DNA of 64,000 bases from Pseudonocardia halophobica. GTDB taxonomy: Bacteria > Actinomycetota > Actinomycetes > Mycobacteriales > Pseudonocardiaceae. The notes beneath the pieces are model-generated. The model was not told where the DNA came from. It worked only from the letters and a program-made list of their open reading frames with translations, and ran no database searches. Positions 14,647-23,644 of this stretch are shown here, in pieces. Location: assembly GCF_027922425.1 (NCBI RefSeq), contig NZ_BSFQ01000026.1, forward strand, positions 30,566 through 94,565, read 5' to 3'. A program made the position numbers and the translations under genes. Every line of letters starts with the position of its first letter. The stretch's first letter is position 1.

Positions 14647-17600
14647 TCAGGACGATCGGCCGGCGCAGGCGGCCAGCCCGTCGACCGCGCCGAGGGTGGC
14701 GAACAGCGCCTCGGCCGAGCGCCGGGCCTCCTCCGCCGCGGCCGTGCGGCCGACGCGCCGGCGGGCCTCCGCGAGCTGGAGCGACAACCAGCCGGCCCAC
14801 CGGTGGTCCCCCGGGCCGCCCGTCGCGCGGGCCACCGCGTGCTCGAGGAGCCGCCCCGCCTCGGCGTGGTCGCCGCCGTCCATGGCGATGTCGGCCAGGG
14901 CGGCGAGCATGCCGATGGTGCCGGGCCCGTCGCGTGTCTCGCGGAACCCGGTCGCCGCCAGCCGGACCAGGTCACGCCCGTGGGCGACGTCGCCCGCGGC
15001 CGCGGCGAGCAGGCCGAGGTTCCCCGTCGTCAGGCCGACGGCGCGGCGGTCGCCGAGCCCCTCGCGGAGGCGGAGCGCCTCGCGCAGCGCCGCCCGCCCT
15101 GGCCCGAACTCGCCGCGCACCCCGAGGAGACAGCCCTGGTGGTTCAGGGCGACCGCGCGGCCGACCAGGTCCTTCCGTGCGGTGAAGCCCTGCAGCGCCG
15201 CGTCGACGCACGCCGCCGCCTCGTCGAGCTCGCCCTCCGCACGGGCGAGCCAGGCGAGGTTGCAGCGGACGTAGCCCGCGGCCCGGTCCGCCGCGACCAG
15301 CCGACCCTGGAGCATCGTCTCCTCGAACACCGTGCGGGGTCCGTCGCGGTCGACCGCCACCCCGAGCAGGACCGGCGCGAAGAACGGTCGCCCGGGCCGG
15401 GGCAGTGCCCGGAGCATGTCCAGCGCCCGGAGCAGCTGCTCCCGCGCGATGCACCACTTCCCCTGCGACAGCGCGACGAGACCGAGCAGGTGGACGGCCG
15501 CGGCGGCGGCGCCGTCCGAGCGCCCGGCCGCGCCGAGGCACTCCTCGGCGAGCGCACACGCCGTCGCCCAGGCCCCGTCCATGAAGGCGAGCACCGCGCT
15601 CAGCTGGAGCGCCTGCGCGGGTTCCGGCTCGCGGAGCTCCCGCTGCACCGCCACGTGCCGCGCACCGAGCTCGGCCAGCCGTTCCCCGCGCCCGCACCGG
15701 ACGTCGAGCACGGCGAGGGCGAACACCGCGGCGCCCCGCGCGGCACCGCCCTCGGGCGCCGCCGCCAGCGCGTCCTCCAGCCAGCGGGCGCCCTCGCGGA
15801 ACCGGCCGCGGGCGAGCCAGTACGGCCAGAGGCGCACCGCCAGGTCGAGCGCGGCCCCGGGATCGTCGACGAGGGCGAACTCCAGCGCGGACCGCAGCTC
15901 GTCCGACTCGGCGTCGAGCACCGCGGTGCCGGCACCGGTCGTGGTGTCGCACCGGGCCGCGACGGTGCCGTACCACCCGAGGTGACGTCGTCGGGCCGAC
16001 CGCGCCTCGCCCGCCTCCACCGCCGCCTCGGCGGCGTACTGCCGGAGGGTGGCGAGGAGCCGGTAACGGGTGGCGCCGGCCCGCGTCCCGGCCAGCACGA
16101 GGGACTTGTCGACCAGCCCGGCGAGGGCCTGGAGGGTCGGCGTGCGCCTCGTGCCGGGACCCTCGACGTCCCGGCCGCACACCGCCTCCACCGCCTCGAG
16201 ACCGACGCTCCCGGAGAAGACGCCGAGGTGCCGGAACACCGTGCGCTCGGCGTCGTCGAGCAACCGATAGCTCCAGTCGACGGTCGCGCGCAGGGTCCGC
16301 TGCCGGTCGGGCGCGGTCCGGTGCCCGGGCCCCAGTACGCCCAGCGCGTCGTCGAGCCGGGCGGCGATCTGCCCCGGGTCGAGGGCGGGCAGGCGGGCGG
16401 CGGCGAGCTCGAGAGCGAGGGGCAGGCCGTCGAGGTCCACGCAGATCCGGGCGATCGCCCCGGCGTTGTCGTCCGTGAGCGTGAAGCGCGGCGCGACGGC
16501 CTTCGCGCGCTGCACGAACAGCCGCGCGGCGGCCACGTGCCCCACCCCGCGGGCCGTCGAGTCCGGCCCGGGCAGGGCCAGGGGCGGGATGCGCCAGGCG
16601 ACCTCGCCCTCGGCGCGCAACGGCTCCCGGCTGGTGGCCAGGATCATCAGCCCCGGGCAGCGGCGCAGCAGCTCACCGGCCAGATGCGCGCACGGGTCGA
16701 CCAGGTGCTCGCAGTTGTCGAGGACGAGCAGCATTCGCCGGCCGCCGAGCTGGCGGACCAGCGCGGGCAGCGGCTCGCCGCGCTCCGGCAGCGTCAGGCC
16801 CAGTCCGGCAGCGACGTGCTGAGCCACCAGCGCCGGCCTGGAGAGAGCCGCGAGCTCGACCAGCCGGACGCCGTCGGGGTGGCGGTCCCGCCGCCGTCGG
16901 GCGATCTCGATCGCCAACCGGGTCTTCCCCGCGCCGCCGGGCCCCGTGATCGTCAGCATCCGGGTCCGGTCCAGGAGCACGGCCGTCTCCTCGAGCTCCG
17001 CCCCGCGACCGATCAGCTCGGTGACCTCGAGCGGGAGGTTGTGCGGGTCCGCGGGAACGGGCTCGACGTCGACGGTCGATCCCGCCAGCAGGTCGCGGTA
17101 GAGCCGGCGGGTCCGCGGGTCGGGCACGCCGCCGAACTCCCGCTCGATCCCGTCGCGCAGCCGCTCGAACACCGCCAGCGCCTCGGCGTGCCGGCCGCCG
17201 GCGGCCAGCGCCCGCATCAGCGCCCGCGCGACCGGCTCGTGGAGCCCGTCCTCCCGCTGGACCGGCACGAGGATCTCGACCGCACGACCGTGGTCGACAC
17301 ACTCCGCGGCAGCCAGCGCGAGCTCGGTCCGGACGGCCAGCAGGGCGTCCCGGTGCGGCTGCGCCCAGGCCTCGTAGCGGTCCTCGGGCAGCAGCTCACC
17401 GGCACCGGCCGCGAGGACACGCTCGATCTCCTCGGGATCCGTCGACCCGCGGGCCGTGCGGGCCCGGCGCCGGAACTCCTCCAGATCGACGACGACCGGC
17501 CGTCCCGGCGCCAGCGCGACCAGCTCGCGACGCAGGACGATCCCGCCGCCGACCCCGACCGTGCCGAGCGCCCGCCGGGCGGCGTGCAGCACCTGGTGCA

Positions 17601-17817
17601 GGTTGTTGCGGGTGGCGGTCCCGTCGTTGCCCGGCCACCACAGCTCGCACAACCGGTCCTGGTGGACGCGCCGCTCCGGCTCGAGGGCGAGCAGCTTCAC
17701 CAGGGTGCGGGCCTTGCGCAGCCGCCACGCGCCGTCGCCGACCCACCGAGCGCCGACGCCGACCGCGAAGCCGCCCAGGAGCCGGATCGACAGCGCCTCC
17801 CCTGCCGCCTCGTCCAT
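14647..17817 (-). CDS. AfsR/SARP-like transcriptional regulator with NB-ARC and TPRs
   Basis: 1056-residue cytoplasmic regulator. Domain order: winged-helix OmpR-type DNA-binding part (about 8-95), BTAD helical repeat domain (about 100-245), STAND ATPase with P-loop GPGGAGKTRLA (Lys298) and Walker B MLLVLDNCEHL, sensor segment ILATSREPL, then helical TPR-like repeats to the end. Such proteins switch on secondary-metabolism or stress genes when bound to ATP. The ATG at 17817 is preferred over one at 17874 because a GGGGAGGGGG ribosome-binding site precedes it. No kinase partner is adjacent. The FAD oxidoreductase downstream and the cupin and small ORF upstream lie on the same strand. Confidence 0.88.
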   Translation of the reverse strand: MDEAAGEALSIRLLGGFAVGVGARWVGDGAWRLRKARTLVKLLALEPERRVHQDRLCELWWPGNDGTATRNNLHQVLHAARRALGTVGVGGGIVLRRELVALAPGRPVVVDLEEFRRRARTARGSTDPEEIERVLAAGAGELLPEDRYEAWAQPHRDALLAVRTELALAAAECVDHGRAVEILVPVQREDGLHEPVARALMRALAAGGRHAEALAVFERLRDGIEREFGGVPDPRTRRLYRDLLAGSTVDVEPVPADPHNLPLEVTELIGRGAELEETAVLLDRTRMLTITGPGGAGKTRLAIEIARRRRDRHPDGVRLVELAALSRPALVAQHVAAGLGLTLPERGEPLPALVRQLGGRRMLLVLDNCEHLVDPCAHLAGELLRRCPGLMILATSREPLRAEGEVAWRIPPLALPGPDSTARGVGHVAAARLFVQRAKAVAPRFTLTDDNAGAIARICVDLDGLPLALELAAARLPALDPGQIAARLDDALGVLGPGHRTAPDRQRTLRATVDWSYRLLDDAERTVFRHLGVFSGSVGLEAVEAVCGRDVEGPGTRRTPTLQALAGLVDKSLVLAGTRAGATRYRLLATLRQYAAEAAVEAGEARSARRRHLGWYGTVAARCDTTTGAGTAVLDAESDELRSALEFALVDDPGAALDLAVRLWPYWLARGRFREGARWLEDALAAAPEGGAARGAAVFALAVLDVRCGRGERLAELGARHVAVQRELREPEPAQALQLSAVLAFMDGAWATACALAEECLGAAGRSDGAAAAAVHLLGLVALSQGKWCIAREQLLRALDMLRALPRPGRPFFAPVLLGVAVDRDGPRTVFEETMLQGRLVAADRAAGYVRCNLAWLARAEGELDEAAACVDAALQGFTARKDLVGRAVALNHQGCLLGVRGEFGPGRAALREALRLREGLGDRRAVGLTTGNLGLLAAAAGDVAHGRDLVRLAATGFRETRDGPGTIGMLAALADIAMDGGDHAEAGRLLEHAVARATGGPGDHRWAGWLSLQLAEARRRVGRTAAAEEARRSAEALFATLGAVDGLAACAGRSS

Positions 17818-17882
17818 GCTCGCCCCCTCCCCAGGAGCGTGGGCGAGTGTCCCGGGAACGGGAATCGGCGACAAGGAACGGC

Positions 17883-18140
17883 TCAGGCGGAGCGGGATCC
17901 GGGCGGACGGATGGCCAGGACCTCCTGGGCGAGTCGATCGATCAGGGGGTCGTTCTGGAAACGCCGTCCGAAGTCCGCGTAGGCGGTGAGCTCCCGGGCG
18001 ATGACCTCGCCGATCGTCCCGGGGAGTACGAGTCGCGCATGGCGGGCGGCGCCGCGCAGCCGGGACTGGTCGTGAACGGCGAGCCGCCCGTCGGAGGCGC
18101 TGCTCGTGAGTGTGACCGGCACGCCGAGCATCGTGATCAC
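17883..18140 (-). CDS. Small hypothetical protein
   Basis: 85 residues, not recognised. The GTG at 18140 is chosen for the GGGGAGG sequence just upstream. The protein begins with VITMLGVPVTLTSS, has a basic middle (RLRGAARHARLVLPG) and a helical C-terminus (GEVIARELTAYADFGRRFQ, LIDRLAQEVLAI). It begins 40 bases after the cupin stop and ends 66 bases before the regulator start, so it is probably read in one transcript with both. It could also be a fragment. Confidence 0.5.
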   Translation of the reverse strand: MITMLGVPVTLTSSASDGRLAVHDQSRLRGAARHARLVLPGTIGEVIARELTAYADFGRRFQNDPLIDRLAQEVLAIRPPGSRSA

Positions 18141-18180
18141 GTCGGCCCTCCCCACCGTCGGGCTCCCGTCCCGGGCCGGG

Positions 18181-18546
18181 TCAGCCGGGGGAACGGGTGA
18201 GGTGGGCGACGACCGGGGCGAGCTCCCGGGTCGGTGAGAAGTCGACGTACTCGGTGTCCTCCAGCGCGATCGGCGCGTGGCCCGGTGACCAGTAGAAGGC
18301 CTGGCCGGCCGTGACCAGCTCGGCGCCCTCCTCGGAGCGCACCTCGATCCGTCCGGAGAGGACGTAGCCCCAGTGCGGGCACGGGCACAGGTCACCGGGC
18401 AGGCCCGCGAGAGCCGGACCGAGGTCGGTGCCACCCGGCAGCCGGACGAACCCGACCGTCATCTCGCCGCCGATCTCGTGGCCCTTGAGCTCGACCCCAC
18501 CGCCGTCGATGACCGCAGGGGCCTCGGCACTGCTGATCGCGGGCAT
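18181..18546 (-). CDS. Cupin-domain protein
   Basis: 121-residue single-domain cupin. PHWGYVLSGRIEVRSEEG corresponds to cupin motif 1, and AGQAFYWSPGHAPI to motif 2; of the usual metal ligands only part (His in PHW, His in GHAP) is kept, so it may bind a ligand rather than act as a metal enzyme. Similar proteins often sense or sequester small molecules near regulators. It is separated from the second giant regulator by 57 bases and probably shares its transcript. Confidence 0.8.
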   Translation of the reverse strand: MPAISSAEAPAVIDGGGVELKGHEIGGEMTVGFVRLPGGTDLGPALAGLPGDLCPCPHWGYVLSGRIEVRSEEGAELVTAGQAFYWSPGHAPIALEDTEYVDFSPTRELAPVVAHLTRSPG

Positions 18547-18603
18547 CCCGCACCTCCGTGTTCGTCGGAGGCGTCATGCTGCTCCGGACCGGTCTCGCCG
18601 CGG

Positions 18604-21600
18604 TCACCGCGCACTCACGCGAGATCGCTCGGCACGGCGGACCCAGCCGGTCATGCCGAGCTGCTCGAACACGGCCACCGCGGACGCTCTCAGGCCGGCG
18701 GCCTCGTCGGGACGGCCGTCGTAGGAGGCGACGAGGGCTGCGTCGTGATCGACGATCGCGCGCAGCGGCCGGGCGCCCCGCTCGTCGAGTGCGGTCCGGG
18801 CCCGGTCGAGGAGACGGGTCGCCTCGGCGGGGCGGCCGTCGAGTGCGGCCAGCCGGGCCAGGGTGAGGTGGATGTCCATCATCGGGAACCGGAAGTCGGC
18901 GGGCAGGGCCGTGTCGCGGGCGATCCGGTCGAGCACCGGGACGTCGGGATGGTGGTGCGGGCCGGGCCCGGCGACGAGCCACAGCGTCTCGACGGCGTCG
19001 CTCAGCGTCCGGAGGTGGTTCATGGCCCAGGCCGGGGCGCGCCGCAGGCCGGGGAGCACCCGTGCGCAGCGGCGCAGTGCCTCGTCCGTGCGGCCCAGCC
19101 GCGCGGCCGCCTTGGCCCCGCAGGCGCTCGCCGACGCCTCCAACCGCCGGCCCGGCCCGTTCGCCGTGGCGTAGGCCTGGTCGAGCTGCGCGAGCACGTC
19201 CGTCCAGCCGACGTCCGTGGCGTGGGCGATCGCGTCGAGCGTCCCGATGTCGTGGATCCGCTGCCAGCCCCATCCGGGGTAGCCGGACCGTGCGGCGAGT
19301 GCGCGCGCCTCGGCCAGGCCCGAGCGCGCGTCCTCGATCCGGCCGAGCGCGGCGTGGGCCCGGGCCAGCAGCGTCCGGTGATAGCCCTCCAGGGCGAGGC
19401 GGCCCCGGTCGTGGGCGGCGGCGACGGCGTCCTCGATCAACGGGACCGCGCCGTGCAGGTCGCCGAGGACGAGGAGCCGGACGGTCGGGTCCGCGGCGAG
19501 CGTGTCCGGGATGCGGTCGCGCCGACCGTAGGTCGCCGCCACCGCGAGCCGTGCGAGGTCGGGGCGATCGGCGAGCGACCCCTCGGCGAGCAGGATCCGC
19601 AGCGCCTCACGGCGGTCGGGGTGGTCGAGCGTGATCCCGGGGAACGTCGGGTCGGCGGCCTCCCGGCGGTCCAGCTCGTGCACCGTCAGCGTGGCCCAGA
19701 CGGCGTCGCGCCGACCGCCCGCCAGCCGCAGTCCCCGGGCGGCGAGGCCCCACGCATGCTCGTCGCTGTCCGCGCTGGCCAGCGCCGAGGCCACCGTGGC
19801 GAGGTAGGCGGCGGCCGCGGCCGGGTCGCCCGCCGCGAGCCGCTCGGCCGCCTCACCCGCGGCCTCGACGGCCGCGTCGACGTTCCCGGCCCACACCTGG
19901 GCGAGGCCCAGCCGCGCGACGACCGCGGTCCACCGGTCGTCGTCCGGGCCCGCGAGGTCGGCCGCCATCGCGAGGAAGCGGGCCGCCTCCTGGTGGGCCG
20001 CGGCCGCCTCCGCCTCGTCGGCCGCCTCGATCGCCCGGCCGACGCCTGCTCCGCCACCCGGGAGCGCGGCGCCGGCGTGGTACTGCGCCGCGACCTCCCC
20101 CGCGCCGATCCCGGACGAGCCCGACGCCCGGTCGGCGTCGAGGCCCTCGGCGAGTCTGCGGTGCAGCCGGAGGCGCCGCGACGGGTTGAGGTCGGCGAGA
20201 ACGGCCTGCCGGATCAGCGCGTGCCCGAACCGGTACCGGTCGGGTGCCGGATCGGGCTCGACGAGACCGGCCGCGAGGACCACGTCGAGCGCGTCGAGGG
20301 CGTCGTCCTCGGACAGCCCGGCCACCCGGGCGACCGTGGCGAACGGGAAGGGACCGTCGAAGGTGGCGGCGTGGTCGAGCAGGAGGTCGGCCGCCTCCGG
20401 CAGGCGCCTCCGGCGCCGGGCGAGGACCTGCCGGACCCCCTCCGGCACCGCGTCCGGCGCGACGTTCCCCGCGAGGAGCCCGTCCGGACCGGGCCGGACC
20501 GCCCCGTCCTCGCGCAGCTGCCGGAGCAGCTCCCGGGCGAAGAACGGATTGCCTCCCGTCCGCCGTGCGATCGCGCCGACCAGCGCATCCGACGCACCGA
20601 CCCCGGAGACCGCGCCGAGCAGGTCCCGCAGCGCGAACCGGTCCAGACCCGCCAGCCGGAGAACGGTCGGGTCGGCCTCCGACCGCAGGGCGGCCAGCAT
20701 GTCACCGAGGAGGGGGCCGGCCTCGTCGCTGCGGTACGCACCGACGATCACCATCCGCCGTTCGCCGACGTCGCGGGCGAGGTGCCGCAGCAGTGCCAGC
20801 GTGCTGGCGTCCGCCCAGTGGAGGTCGTCGAGGACGAGGGCGACGGGACGGTCGGCCGACAGCGTGACCAGGAAGCGGGCGACGCCGTCGAGGATCCGGA
20901 TCCGCTCCTCGTCCGGGGACGGGTCCGCCCGGTGGTCCGCGGTCAGGCCTCGCCGGGCCAGCCCCGGCACCAGCCGGACCAGCACGTCCGCGAACGGCCC
21001 GGCGGCCCGGGCCAGCTCGGCGGGCGACAGGGCCGCGAGGTGGGCGTCGACGGCCTCGGCGACCGCACGGTAGGCGGGCTGCCACTCCCCCTCGAGGCTG
21101 CGCCCGCGCAGCACCGCTGCGCCCCGGGCCGCCGCCGCCTCGGCGAACGCGCGCAGCAGGGCCGTCTTCCCGATCCCCGGCTCCCCCGCCACCGCGGTGA
21201 CGGAACCGTGCCCACCGCGAGCCGCCTCGAACCGGTCGGCGAGCACGTCGAGCTCGGCGGCCCGGCCCACGAGGCCGCCGACCCGGCCGGAACCCGGCAC
21301 AACGGTGCGCGGCGGCCGGAGGGCCGGGTCCTGGCGGAGGATCTGCTCGTGCAGGGCGGCCAGCTCCGGGCCGGGTGGGATGCCGAGCTCCTCGGCAAGC
21401 CTCGCGCGCACGGTCCGGTAGGCGCACAGCGCCTCGGCCTGACGTCCGTCGCGGTAGAGCGCGAGCATCAGCTGCGCCCACCGACGTTCCCGCAGCGGAG
21501 CCCGTTCGACCATCACCTGCAGCTCACCGGCCACCGCGCGGTGGTGCCCGAGCGCGAGCTCGGCGTCGGCGCGGTCCTCGCAGGCCGACTCGTACAGCTC

Positions 21601-22095
21601 CTCGAGCCGGCGGCACTCCGTCTCGGCGAAGGGCAGATGGGCGTACTCGCCCAGGACCGGGCCGCGCCAGAGCCCGACGGCCGTGCGCAACGCCGCCTCC
21701 CCGCGGGCAGGCTCCCCACAGGCCATGGCGGCCCGCCCCTCCTGAACGAGCCGCTCCGCCACCTCGGCGTCCACCCGCGGGGCGGGCACCTCCAGCCGGT
21801 ACCCGCCCGCAGCCCGCACGATCCGCAGCGCCGTCGGCTCCAACGTCCTCCGCAGCCGCAGCACGTAGTTCTGGACCGCGTTCACCGCGCCCGCCGGCAC
21901 CCGGTCCGGCCACAGCACCTCCACGAGCCGGTCGCGGCCGACCGGGCTGCCCCGGTCCACCGCCAGCACGGCCAGCAGCAGCCGCTCCTGCCCGGCCCGC
22001 GGCGTCACGGGGCCGCCGGACCCGGTGACCTCGAGGTCACCGAGCAGGCGCAGGGCGACGCCGTCGACGCCGTGGGACATCAGGGCAGTGTCCAC
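18604..22095 (-). CDS. BTAD/AAA-ATPase giant transcriptional regulator
   Basis: 1163 residues. Winged helix (about 12-100: LRLLGDLEVTGSGGPV, RDRLVEVLWPDRVPAGAVNAVQNYVLRLR-type sequence), BTAD (about 105-250), linker, AAA/STAND ATPase with P-loop GEPGIGKTALL (Lys310) and Walker B ALVLDDLHWAD, then about 600 residues of helical repeats. This is the SARP-LAL layout common in actinomycetes. Two starts are possible: GTG 22095 and ATG 22080; neither has a strong ribosome-binding site. It is the second such regulator within 10 kb and is not a close copy of the first, the ATPase class being different (DLHWAD versus DNCEHL). Confidence 0.88.
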   Translation of the reverse strand: MDTALMSHGVDGVALRLLGDLEVTGSGGPVTPRAGQERLLLAVLAVDRGSPVGRDRLVEVLWPDRVPAGAVNAVQNYVLRLRRTLEPTALRIVRAAGGYRLEVPAPRVDAEVAERLVQEGRAAMACGEPARGEAALRTAVGLWRGPVLGEYAHLPFAETECRRLEELYESACEDRADAELALGHHRAVAGELQVMVERAPLRERRWAQLMLALYRDGRQAEALCAYRTVRARLAEELGIPPGPELAALHEQILRQDPALRPPRTVVPGSGRVGGLVGRAAELDVLADRFEAARGGHGSVTAVAGEPGIGKTALLRAFAEAAAARGAAVLRGRSLEGEWQPAYRAVAEAVDAHLAALSPAELARAAGPFADVLVRLVPGLARRGLTADHRADPSPDEERIRILDGVARFLVTLSADRPVALVLDDLHWADASTLALLRHLARDVGERRMVIVGAYRSDEAGPLLGDMLAALRSEADPTVLRLAGLDRFALRDLLGAVSGVGASDALVGAIARRTGGNPFFARELLRQLREDGAVRPGPDGLLAGNVAPDAVPEGVRQVLARRRRRLPEAADLLLDHAATFDGPFPFATVARVAGLSEDDALDALDVVLAAGLVEPDPAPDRYRFGHALIRQAVLADLNPSRRLRLHRRLAEGLDADRASGSSGIGAGEVAAQYHAGAALPGGGAGVGRAIEAADEAEAAAAHQEAARFLAMAADLAGPDDDRWTAVVARLGLAQVWAGNVDAAVEAAGEAAERLAAGDPAAAAAYLATVASALASADSDEHAWGLAARGLRLAGGRRDAVWATLTVHELDRREAADPTFPGITLDHPDRREALRILLAEGSLADRPDLARLAVAATYGRRDRIPDTLAADPTVRLLVLGDLHGAVPLIEDAVAAAHDRGRLALEGYHRTLLARAHAALGRIEDARSGLAEARALAARSGYPGWGWQRIHDIGTLDAIAHATDVGWTDVLAQLDQAYATANGPGRRLEASASACGAKAAARLGRTDEALRRCARVLPGLRRAPAWAMNHLRTLSDAVETLWLVAGPGPHHHPDVPVLDRIARDTALPADFRFPMMDIHLTLARLAALDGRPAEATRLLDRARTALDERGARPLRAIVDHDAALVASYDGRPDEAAGLRASAVAVFEQLGMTGWVRRAERSRVSAR

Positions 22096-22158
22096 CCGTC
22101 GGGTCGACGGCGGGCGGTTCCTGTCGAGCAGACCGTCGACCGCCGGGGGCCGGGGTCG

Positions 22159-23067
22159 TCAGGTGATGGGCGACCCCCCGGTGACGCCGAGGACCTCCGA
22201 GGTCATGTAGCTGGACTCCTGCGAGGCGAGGAACACGTAGAACGGGGCCAGCTCGGCGGGTTGCGCGGCGCGGCCCATGGGCGCCTGCGCACCGAAGGAG
22301 TCCAGCTTCTTCTCGTCCATGGTGGCCGGGATCAGCGGGGTCCAGACCGGTCCGGGGGCCACGGCGTTGGCCCTGATCCCGCGGTCGACGAGGTTGTGCC
22401 CCAGGCCCTTGACGAAGTTGACGATCGCAGCCTTCGAGGTGGCGTAGTCGAGCAGGTGCGGGGAGGGCTGGAAGGCCTGCACGGACGTCGTGGCGATCAC
22501 CGAGGACCCGGGGGGCATGTGCGGGACGGCGGCCTTGGCGAGCCAGAACAACGCGTAGACGTTGGTCTTCATCACGCGGTCGAACTGCTCGGTGGTGATG
22601 TCGTCGATACCGCCGTCCTGCGACATCTGGTAGGCGGCGTTGCTCACCAGGACGTCGATCCCGCCGAGCTCGTCGACCGCACGCGCCACGACCTCGCGGC
22701 AGGTCTGCTCCTCGCGCAGGTCGGCGGCCGCCGTGATCGCCGTCCGGCCCGCCTCGCGCACCCAGCGCGCGGTCTCCTCGGCGTCGTCCTTCTCCTCCTC
22801 CAGGTACGTGATCAGCACGTCGGCGCCCTCGCGGGCGAAGGCGATCGCCACGGCGCGGCCGATCCCGGAGTCGCCGCCGGTGATCAGCGCCTTCTTCCCC
22901 TCGAGGCGCCCGGTCCCACGGTAGGTCTCCTCGCCGTGGTCGGGCCGGACGTCCATGTCGGCGGTGCGCCCCGGCCACTCGACGGTACGGTCGCCGCTGC
23001 CCGGCGCGGCGTGCTGCTCGGTCGGGTCCTGCTGGCTGAACTGGTCCTGAGCCATCTCCGCCTCCAT
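22159..23067 (-). CDS. SDR-family oxidoreductase, stress-type
   Basis: 302-residue short-chain dehydrogenase with the NAD(P)-binding motif TGGDSGIGRAVAI (about 60-72) and catalytic DYATSK (Tyr and Lys). The 45-residue N-terminal extension (QDQFSQQDPTEQ, PDMDVRPDHGEETYRGTGRLEGKKA-like) and the C-terminal SYMTSEVLGVTGG are typical of the YghA/general-stress SDR subgroup, which reduces carbonyl compounds. It lies 63 bases upstream of the giant regulator on the same strand. The ATG follows GGAGGCGGAGATGGC-like sequence with acceptable ribosome-binding signal. Confidence 0.88.
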   Translation of the reverse strand: MEAEMAQDQFSQQDPTEQHAAPGSGDRTVEWPGRTADMDVRPDHGEETYRGTGRLEGKKALITGGDSGIGRAVAIAFAREGADVLITYLEEEKDDAEETARWVREAGRTAITAAADLREEQTCREVVARAVDELGGIDVLVSNAAYQMSQDGGIDDITTEQFDRVMKTNVYALFWLAKAAVPHMPPGSSVIATTSVQAFQPSPHLLDYATSKAAIVNFVKGLGHNLVDRGIRANAVAPGPVWTPLIPATMDEKKLDSFGAQAPMGRAAQPAELAPFYVFLASQESSYMTSEVLGVTGGSPIT

Positions 23068-23272
23068 CGCGCTCCACGTTCGGCAGAGACGTTCCCCTCA
23101 CGTCGGCGGTCAATCGCCGCCGTGCCGACGACACCCACGGCGCCGGGTCATCGGCCGGTGGGGTCCGGTCCCGAGCCGGACGTCTTGTCGCTCACGAACG
23201 AGCAGGGAGATGATCACCACATGATCGGACACGCGGATCTCGTCCACCGCGAACCTGCACGGAGAACGACGA

Positions 23273-23305
23273 AGGCCGGTGTCCCCGTCGAGTGGACACC
23301 GGCCT
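23273..23305 (-). terminator. Terminator of tRNA-Pro
   Basis: Perfect 12-base arms (23273-23284 and 23294-23305) around a 9-base loop, 10 bases past the 3' end of the tRNA on the minus strand. Confidence 0.8.
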
Positions 23306-23315
23306 CCGCCGACCG

Positions 23316-23389
<74 letters not shown>

Positions 23390-23644
23390 GCCGCCCCCGT
23401 GAGGGCTCGATCAGCCTACCGCACCACCGATCGTCTCCCTGCACCGGCCCGGACCTCGCTCCCCCCAACTCGTCCGCGAACGAACCCGCCGGAGGCCACA
23501 CGGTGGGGCACCACCGTGACGGTCCCCGTCAGTCTCGTTCGGACGGCCCGGCGGCACCACCGCCGTCCGTCGCCCCGTGAAGGCGACTTTCGTAGGTACC
23601 CGTCGGTAACCAGGGCTCGACCAGGCGTGATCGGGTGTGCCCGC

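Noticed and set aside
13867..17982. 1371-codon open frame opposite the regulator and FAD oxidoreductase genes
   Set aside because: Low-complexity antisense frame crossing two well-defined genes.
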